In this document: positions 14,796-19,307 of the stretch, piece by piece
How positions within the stretch are numbered: position 1 is the first letter of the stretch
How the letters are laid out: every line of letters starts with the position of its first letter
Program-made: the position numbers and the translations under genes
Notes under the pieces: generated by a model
The model's database searches: none
Told to the model about the DNA's origin: nothing
What the model saw: the letters and a program-made list of their open reading frames with translations, nothing else
From: JAWXUE01 sp044432925
GTDB lineage: Bacteria; Bacillota_I; Bacilli_A; Acholeplasmatales; Anaeroplasmataceae
Assembly (NCBI GenBank): GCA_044432925.1
Contig: JAWXUE010000023.1
Coordinates: 1 to 19,307, forward strand
Length of the DNA: 19,307 nt
Direction of reading: 5' to 3'

Positions 14796-17700
14796 TTATT
14801 TAAGTAAGTTTGCTAATGGAGAATAAATCTTCCCAACAAATTCTAATACTTTATCATAATTTTTGAATGATAAAACATCAATAACATTTACATGGATTTT
14901 ACCAAATGCTGATTGAGGATCAAAAGACCAAAAACTAAATATTATATTATTTGAATCAAATGCGTATAAACCACCTAAAACGATGAATAAATATAATGCA
15001 ATTACTAATGTAATAATTAAGAATGTTAATAAGAATCTTAATCTTTTCTTATTTTTATGTTGTTTAACTATTTTAGCATCTTTAACATATTTGTATTTTT
15101 CTAATTTAGCTTTTTCTTTTAATAATTTTTCAATTTGTAATTTAGCTTTTTTCTGTTTTTTAGTTAAGTTTACATAACCAGAATCTTCTAATGGTGTAGT
15201 ATGTTGAATTTGAGTTTCTTCAACAGTTGTTTGAATAACTTGTTTTTCTTCAGGAAGAGTATCATCTTTTTCTTCAATAATTACTTTACTTCCGTTTTCT
15301 TCTGTTTCTTTATTATTTTCAAATAAGTTATTTAAGTGATCTGCAGTTAAATCATTAACTGGAGTCTCTTCAACTACTTCTTCAACAGTTTCAACAACTT
15401 CAGTAACTGTTGTTGTTGTCGTTTCTTTTTCTTCAAGTTCTTCTTCAACTGCAGTTAAAGCATTGATTTTTTTCTCAATTTCATTATATCTAGCTTTTCT
15501 AGAGTCAGTTTCACTTTCAATTTCAACAGTTTCTTCATCATTAGCATTTAATAATTCTGCTTTTTCATTTACTTCAACTTCTCTTCTATTTAATTCTTCT
15601 TTTTGTTCTTCAAGAAGTCTTAATTTTTCTAAATATTCTTGGTGCTCTTTTAACATTGTTTGTTGTTGTTCAACAGCTTCTTCATCAGATAAATTATCTT
15701 GTTCAGCTTCTCTAGATTCTAAATATCTTTCATCTAATAATCTTCTTTGTTCATCGATGATTGCTTGTTGTGTTGTAATAATTCTTCTCTCGTTTTCATT
15801 TTCTTCTTCTTCAGAAACATATACTGGAGTTTGAACTACTTCTTCAGTTACAACTTCTTGTTGATATACAGGACTTTCTTCTACTTGTTGGTACACAGGT
15901 GTATCTTGTACTTGTTGGTATACTGGTGTGTCTTGTACTTGTTGATATACAGGATTTTCTTGTACTTGTTGGTATACTGGTTGATTATATACAGGTTGTT
16001 GTTGTTCCATATATAATGGTTCATCATATAAAACAGTTGCTGGTTGATTAAATTGTTCTAACTCATCAACTGAAATGAATGATACTTCATCAACTCTTCC
16101 TACAGGAATATTATATTGTTGTACTGGAGCTAAATCTAAATAAGGATCATATTGTTGATCACCATATTGTTGTTCTTGAGCAGAAATAACTTGATTTTCT
16201 ACATTGCTATAAATAGGTTCTTCTATATATGTAGTTTCTTGAATATGTTGAGTTTGTCCATAGATGATTTGCTCTTCATATAAAGTTTCTTCTACTTGAA
16301 CTGTTTCTTCCATGTAACGAGGATCTGCATAAACTGTTTCTTCTGAATATACATTTTCTTGGATATATTGAGGTTCAGCATATACAACTTCTTGATATAC
16401 AACTTCTTGTGGTTGTTCTTCATAAATTTCTTGATACACAACTTCTTGTGGTTGTTCTTCGTATAATTCTTGATATACAACTTCTTGTGGTTGTTCTTCG
16501 TATAATTCTTGATACACAACTTCTTGTGGTTGTTCATCATAAATTTCTTGATATACAACTTCTTGTTCAGTTGTTACGAATTGTTCTTCATCATAATATT
16601 GAGCATTAGCTTCTCTTTCAGCAAGTTCATTTTCTCTTGCTGCTAATTCAGCTGCTTTGTAAGCTAATTCTGCTTCTCTTGCTAATTCTGCTTCTTTTGC
16701 TGCTAATTCTGCTTCTCTTGCTGCATATTCAGCTTCTCTGCGAATTTCTTCTTCTTTTGCTGCTAATTCATTTTCTTTAGCTGCTAATTCTGCTTCGCGT
16801 TGCATTTTTTCTTCTTTAGCTAATAAGTCTGCTTCTTTTGCTGCATATTCAGCTTCTTTTGCTAATTCTGCTTCTTTTGCTAATTCTGCTTCTTTTGCTG
16901 CTAATTCTGCTTCTCTTGCTAATAATTCTGCTTCTCTTTCAGCAGATTGAACCGCTAATTCATTTTCTTTAGCAATTAATTCCGCCTCTTTTTCAGCCAT
17001 TTGTTTTTCTAATTCAGCTTCTTTTTCAGCCATTTGAGCTGCTAATTCTGCTTCTTTTGCTGCTAATTCTGCTTGTTTAGCTTCATCTAAATAAACTTCC
17101 TCAACTTGAGTAGTTGTTTCAGAGATATATTGAGGATTTTCTCCTTCAATCTCTTCAATAATTTCTTCAACTACAACTTGTTCAGTGATTTGTTCTTGAG
17201 CATTGTTTTCCATTAACTCTTTGATACGCTCATCAAACATACGTTGTAATCTTTCTTCTTGAGCTTCTAAATCTTCAGCTGATAAATTTTCTTGATTTTG
17301 ATTTGTATTTAAGATTTCGATTTGTTTTTCTAATTCTTTAACACGTTCAGCATATACATCTTCAGTTGGAGTATCTTCAGATTTTAATTGATCTAATCTT
17401 TCTTTTTCTGATTCTTGCTCTTGTTTTAATTGTTCGATTTTAGATTTTAAATCTTCAATGTCTGACATTGAAACAATTTCTCCATCTTCATCAAACTCAT
17501 AGTAATAACGTGAATCAATATCTCTAATGAATTCAGGTTTCATTTCAAACATTTCTTCTTCTAAAACAATTAAATCAACATAAGGTAAACTTCTTAAGTT
17601 AGTTTGATTACCTTCAACAGCTTTTAACATAAAGTCAATAACTGCATCTTTTCTTAATTCAGTAGAAGCTTTAATATCATTATCTTTTGCGAAACGTTGT

Positions 17701-18410
17701 AAACTTACAACTTTCATATCTTTAATTTTTGCATGAACAGCTTCATCGTATTTATCTTCTTCTTGTAAACGTTGAACGATTACTTCTAATAATTGAGCAC
17801 GATTTAAACGTTTAGGAACATTAATTTCATATTTAGCTGCAACTTCTCTTAATTCAGCTACTGTAGAACTTTTAAACATTACTCTTGAATAATCTTTATC
17901 CGGAATAACATCAATATGACCATCAAAATCATATAAACAACTATTTAGAGTTTCATTATATTCAGCAAATTTAGAGAATGCTTCATCTAACCCTAATAAT
18001 TTTTCGATAGTTTCTTCAGTGATATTTAATCTCTCTGCATTCACTAAAGTTAAAATCCATAAACTTATTTTATACTTTTCAGTACAAGCATTTTCATGAA
18101 ATCTTGTATCTCCACTATTAGCTAAAGTGAAAAAGAATTTATTTAATTGGTAATCAGAATATTCCATATACCAGTTTAAACGGTGTAATAACTCTGTAGT
18201 GATCGGTAACTCTTTTGCTATTTTAACAAAATCGTTAAGAACCATTTTTAAAGCTCTTGTTCTTAAAACTCTTGGTAACCCTTGATTTGTTTCACTTAAT
18301 AATTCAGCAACTTGTACAGCATTTTTAGTTGATATTTTTTTAGCTAAAGCATAAATATCTTCTGCAGTATTTTTAAGTGTAATTGTCATTTCCTCTAAAT
18401 TAATCTCCAT
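14796..18410 (-). CDS. Large coiled-coil repeat protein with SAP/Rho-N-like modules and a C-terminal membrane anchor, function unknown
   Basis: I do not recognise this 1204-residue protein. In order: a helical N-terminal region (1-170); two segments resembling SAP/Rho-N helix-extended-helix modules (about 180-217, with TVAELREVAAKYEINVPK, and about 230-266); an acidic coiled coil (315-400); heptad-like Ala/Glu repeats of the AAKEAEL type (446-600); five 13-residue QEVVYQE-x-x-Y/E-EQP units (616-680); a Tyr/Gln/Glu-rich part (681-805); five 9-residue PVYQQVQ units (811-855); more coiled coil (870-995); a Thr/Glu/Val-rich spacer; a strongly basic stretch (1083-1124); one membrane helix (about 1125-1149); and a 55-residue tail. 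The charge pattern puts the long N-terminal part in the cytoplasm. There is no signal peptide. The ribosome-binding site is GAGGTG, 8 nt from the ATG. It has its own promoter and terminator between cotE and mutS. A structural or scaffold role is inference. Confidence 0.85.
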   Translation of the reverse strand: MEINLEEMTITLKNTAEDIYALAKKISTKNAVQVAELLSETNQGLPRVLRTRALKMVLNDFVKIAKELPITTELLHRLNWYMEYSDYQLNKFFFTLANSGDTRFHENACTEKYKISLWILTLVNAERLNITEETIEKLLGLDEAFSKFAEYNETLNSCLYDFDGHIDVIPDKDYSRVMFKSSTVAELREVAAKYEINVPKRLNRAQLLEVIVQRLQEEDKYDEAVHAKIKDMKVVSLQRFAKDNDIKASTELRKDAVIDFMLKAVEGNQTNLRSLPYVDLIVLEEEMFEMKPEFIRDIDSRYYYEFDEDGEIVSMSDIEDLKSKIEQLKQEQESEKERLDQLKSEDTPTEDVYAERVKELEKQIEILNTNQNQENLSAEDLEAQEERLQRMFDERIKELMENNAQEQITEQVVVEEIIEEIEGENPQYISETTTQVEEVYLDEAKQAELAAKEAELAAQMAEKEAELEKQMAEKEAELIAKENELAVQSAEREAELLAREAELAAKEAELAKEAELAKEAEYAAKEADLLAKEEKMQREAELAAKENELAAKEEEIRREAEYAAREAELAAKEAELAREAELAYKAAELAARENELAEREANAQYYDEEQFVTTEQEVVYQEIYDEQPQEVVYQELYEEQPQEVVYQELYEEQPQEVVYQEIYEEQPQEVVYQEVVYAEPQYIQENVYSEETVYADPRYMEETVQVEETLYEEQIIYGQTQHIQETTYIEEPIYSNVENQVISAQEQQYGDQQYDPYLDLAPVQQYNIPVGRVDEVSFISVDELEQFNQPATVLYDEPLYMEQQQPVYNQPVYQQVQENPVYQQVQDTPVYQQVQDTPVYQQVEESPVYQQEVVTEEVVQTPVYVSEEEENENERRIITTQQAIIDEQRRLLDERYLESREAEQDNLSDEEAVEQQQTMLKEHQEYLEKLRLLEEQKEELNRREVEVNEKAELLNANDEETVEIESETDSRKARYNEIEKKINALTAVEEELEEKETTTTTVTEVVETVEEVVEETPVNDLTADHLNNLFENNKETEENGSKVIIEEKDDTLPEEKQVIQTTVEETQIQHTTPLEDSGYVNLTKKQKKAKLQIEKLLKEKAKLEKYKYVKDAKIVKQHKNKKRLRFLLTFLIITLVIALYLFIVLGGLYAFDSNNIIFSFWSFDPQSAFGKIHVNVIDVLSFKNYDKVLEFVGKIYSPLANLLK
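15846..15980 (-). repeat. Five tandem 27-bp units encoding PVYQQVQ-type nonapeptides
   Basis: The codons for residues 811-855 repeat every 27 bases. The units read PVYQQVQEN, PVYQQVQDT (twice), PVYQQVEES and PVYQQEVVT. The first four are nearly identical in DNA and the last is degenerate; a partial unit PVYNQ precedes them. The array lies within the coding frame and has no spacers. Confidence 0.9.
16371..16565 (-). repeat. Five tandem 39-bp units encoding a 13-residue Tyr/Glu/Gln motif
   Basis: The codons for residues 616-680 repeat every 39 bases, with units of the form QEVVYQEIYDEQP or QEVVYQELYEEQP. Four copies are almost identical and the fifth ends QEVVYAEP. The DNA similarity is high enough that several reading frames stay open across the array. 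Nothing separates the units. Confidence 0.92.
16611..17075 (-). repeat. Degenerate heptad-like Ala/Glu repeat region (AAKEAEL type)
   Basis: The codons for residues 446-600 encode many 7- to 11-residue variants of AxKEAELA. Alanine and leucine alternate with lysine/glutamate pairs, as expected for a long single alpha helix or coiled coil. The DNA is correspondingly repetitive (GCTAATTCTGCTTCT-type runs on the plus strand). Confidence 0.88.
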
Positions 18411-18484
18411 AAAAAAGCACCTCTTCTATATAATTTTTAAAATCCACAATTTTGAAGAACCTACAACAAAATGCGTTTATATCT
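18411..18484 (-). promoter_or_regulatory. Leader of the large repeat-protein gene with possible hairpins around its ribosome-binding site
   Basis: From the predicted transcription start to the ATG is about 75 nt. On the minus strand TTCTTC can pair with GAAGAG of the ribosome-binding site (one G-U pair), and AAAAT-TGTGG-ATTTT forms a small inner stem. The outer stem would partly cover GAGGTG. The stems are AT-rich and weak, so control of translation is only a possibility. Confidence 0.3.
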
Positions 18485-18513
18485 ATAATACAACATTTTT
18501 TCGGTTTTTTCAA
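18485..18513 (-). promoter_or_regulatory. Sigma-A-type promoter of the large repeat-protein gene
   Basis: On the minus strand TTGAAA (18513-18508) and TATTAT (18490-18485) are separated by exactly 17 nt. Transcription should start near 18478-18480. The spacer carries one arm of a long inverted repeat, so the promoter could be under direct control by a DNA-binding protein. Confidence 0.7.
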
Positions 18514-18555
18514 TACAAGAATTATCTTTTTTTGTAAAAAAACCGAAAAAAATGT
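18493..18555. repeat. Long inverted repeat overlapping the promoter of the large gene
   Basis: On the plus strand ACATTTTTTCGGTTTTTT (18493-18510) is mirrored by AAAAAAACCGAAAAAAATGT (18536-18555). The only differences are one extra base in each A/T run. The CGG and CCG centres are about 41 bp apart, close to four helical turns. One arm occupies the spacer between the -35 and -10 boxes and the other lies upstream. No T tract follows on the minus strand, so it does not look like a terminator; an operator pair is my reading. Confidence 0.6.
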
Positions 18556-18630
18556 GGAATAAACGTGCTTTTATTTAACACATCTTTAAATTATATAATT
18601 TTACCTCATACCTAAGCCGTTTTTTTAAAA

Positions 18631-18661
18631 AAATAAAAAGTAAATTTTTTACAATTTACTT
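18631..18661 (-). terminator. Probable terminator of cotE
   Basis: On the minus strand AAGTAAAT (18661-18654, including the cotE stop codon) pairs with ATTTACTT (18645-18638) over an 8-nt loop, followed by TTTATTTTTTT. The T tract is good but the stem is only A-T pairs plus one G-C, so efficiency may be low. Confidence 0.45.
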
Positions 18662-19174
18662 AATATTTATGAAGTCTTCATTAATGTCCATATCTGTCAC
18701 TTCTACTTCTTCTTCCCATGTAGTTTCTGGATTAAAAACGGTAACTTTCATTTTAGTTTCTCCGATTATTTCAGCTAGAATTTCTAAATTAATATCTGCT
18801 TCTACATATTCATCGAAAATTTTCGCGTTTGTTACAGTTGGATGTTGAATAATTCTAGCTAAGATATCATCAGTATTTTCAATAAATTCTTTTACTATTG
18901 TTTTAATTTGAATATCTTTTGTATATTGTATTTTTTGTCTAATAATATCTGTTTTAGTATTATTAGTTTCTGAATACCAAATATTTATTTCAAATTCGCC
19001 TATAACTTTTACAGAATCTAGATTAGTTTTAGTAGCTTCAAATTCATGATTAATAATCCAACATCCTAGTATACTATATGGTTTAATACTTGTTGAAATT
19101 TTTTCAGTTAAATTTAAAGTTTTTTTACCTTTTGCAATGACAGCTTTTGTAACTATTTCTCTTATTTCACTCAA
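18656..19174 (-). CDS. cotE: Outer spore coat morphogenetic protein CotE
   Basis: CotE directs assembly of the outer layer of the spore coat from the mother cell. The N-terminus MSEIREIVTKAVIAKGKK, then KPYSILGCWIINHEFEA, NIWYSETNNTKTD and LAEIIGETKMKV, line up closely with B. subtilis CotE as I know it. The length is 172 against about 181 residues. The very acidic C-terminal tail of the Bacillus protein is shortened here to EEEVEVTDMDINED. The start is TTG at 19174-19172: AGGAGGGG lies just upstream and the resulting N-terminus matches the family exactly. In B. subtilis cotE directly precedes mutS-mutL; here a large gene separates them. The upstream miaB-ymcA genes of that neighbourhood are not visible in the window. 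Confidence 0.93.
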   Translation of the reverse strand: MSEIREIVTKAVIAKGKKTLNLTEKISTSIKPYSILGCWIINHEFEATKTNLDSVKVIGEFEINIWYSETNNTKTDIIRQKIQYTKDIQIKTIVKEFIENTDDILARIIQHPTVTNAKIFDEYVEADINLEILAEIIGETKMKVTVFNPETTWEEEVEVTDMDINEDFINIK

Positions 19175-19241
19175 TTATACCCCTCCTCAATATAGTATAT
19201 TCAAACAACGATAAACTGCTACTAGATTTATTTACATATAA

Positions 19242-19271
19242 ATTATATTCTTTTATATTACATTATATGAC
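19242..19271 (-). promoter_or_regulatory. Possible sigma-E-type promoter of cotE
   Basis: On the minus strand GTCATAT (19271-19265) and AATATAAT (19249-19242) resemble the sigma-E pattern of ATA, 16 nt, CATACANT. The -10 has two differences, and no TTGACA-like box sits at the sigma-A distance. It would give a leader of about 60 nt. B. subtilis cotE has a sigma-E promoter, which supports the idea, but the match is weak in such AT-rich DNA. Confidence 0.33.
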
Positions 19272-19307
19272 TAATTATAAAAAATGATAAAGAAAAAAGC
19301 ATTCAAA

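Noticed and set aside
13807..15177. Short plus-strand open frames inside mutS (13807-14040) and the large gene (14983-15177)
   Set aside because: They are antisense to real genes, and their Leu/Ile/Phe-rich composition is what AT-rich antisense frames produce.
16371..16565. CRISPR-like array
   Set aside because: The 39-bp units are contiguous with no unique spacers, keep the reading frame, and have no cas genes nearby.
15463..16609. Open frames on the plus strand and in another minus frame across the repeats (15463-15834, 15747-16016, 16292-16558, 16409-16609)
   Set aside because: They are shadows of the tandem repeats in the large gene: their periodic Val/Leu/Lys/Asn products follow the 27- and 39-bp periods and they lack ribosome-binding sites.
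18493..18555. Terminal inverted repeats of a small insertion element or MITE
   Set aside because: The arms enclose only 25 bp, there is no target-site duplication that I can see, and they overlap a good promoter.
18588..18601. Perfect 14-bp AT palindrome in the cotE-large-gene interval, with TATAAT inside
   Set aside because: No -35 box lies at the right distance, and such palindromes are expected by chance in DNA this AT-rich.
19270..19307. Possible end of an upstream gene or its terminator (minus strand TTTGAATGC followed by TTTTTTC)
   Set aside because: It looks like the 3' arm and T tract of a terminator, but the other arm lies outside the window, so it cannot be confirmed; no reading frame there has recognisable sequence.
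1..19307. Mycoplasma-type code (TGA as tryptophan), considered because of the low GC
   Set aside because: mutL and aroKQ end at TGA at their expected family lengths and conserved tryptophans are TGG.

Overview
The window is a 19.3 kb piece of a very AT-rich, low-GC Gram-positive chromosome. All fifteen recognisable genes lie on the minus strand, so it reads biologically from right to left. The genetic code looks standard: TGA is used as a stop (mutL, aroKQ) and tryptophan is TGG, which argues against mycoplasmas. Homologues of cotE, dacB, spmA, spmB and probably spoVIF indicate an endospore-former of the class Bacilli. The very low GC, the hybrid gene order and the 100-N gap would fit an uncultured or gut-associated lineage near Turicibacter, Haloplasma or Erysipelotrichia, but that placement is inference.

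Layout in transcription order. (1) cotE, a spore-coat morphogenetic gene, starts at 19174 with TTG and may have a sigma-E-like promoter. (2) A 1204-residue protein of unknown function (18410-14796) sits between cotE and mutS, which are neighbours in Bacillus subtilis. It has two SAP/Rho-N-like modules, long coiled coils, three kinds of tandem repeat and a C-terminal membrane anchor. It has its own promoter overlapped by an inverted repeat, and its own terminator. (3) mutS-mutL-miaA-aroKQ is a tightly packed operon from a good sigma-A promoter: mismatch repair, tRNA modification, and a fused shikimate kinase/3-dehydroquinase. (4) A CNNM/CorC-family membrane protein starts at TTG behind an extended -10 promoter. 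(5) dacB-spmA-spmB is the classical spore-cortex operon, with a possible sigma-E promoter and a terminator at 5368-5398. dacB is interrupted by a 100-N assembly gap that hides its SxxK and SxN motifs. (6) rluB-cmk-S1 protein-der-gpsA is a translation, ribosome-assembly and lipid-precursor operon with a clear promoter at 5301-5329. (7) A probable spoVIF runs off the left edge. Its Shine-Dalgarno is the 3' arm of a terminator-like hairpin.

The order resembles three B. subtilis neighbourhoods (cotE-mutS-mutL; dacB-spmA-spmB-rluB; cmk-ypfD-der-gpsA) joined into one block. No stretch longer than 300 bases lacks a gene. The longest intergenic region (18411-18655, 245 nt) holds the cotE terminator, an inverted repeat and the promoter of the large gene. 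I see no RNA genes, insertion sequences or CRISPR arrays. The best candidate for something undescribed is the large repeat protein with its inverted-repeat promoter; the terminator/ribosome-binding-site overlap before spoVIF is second.
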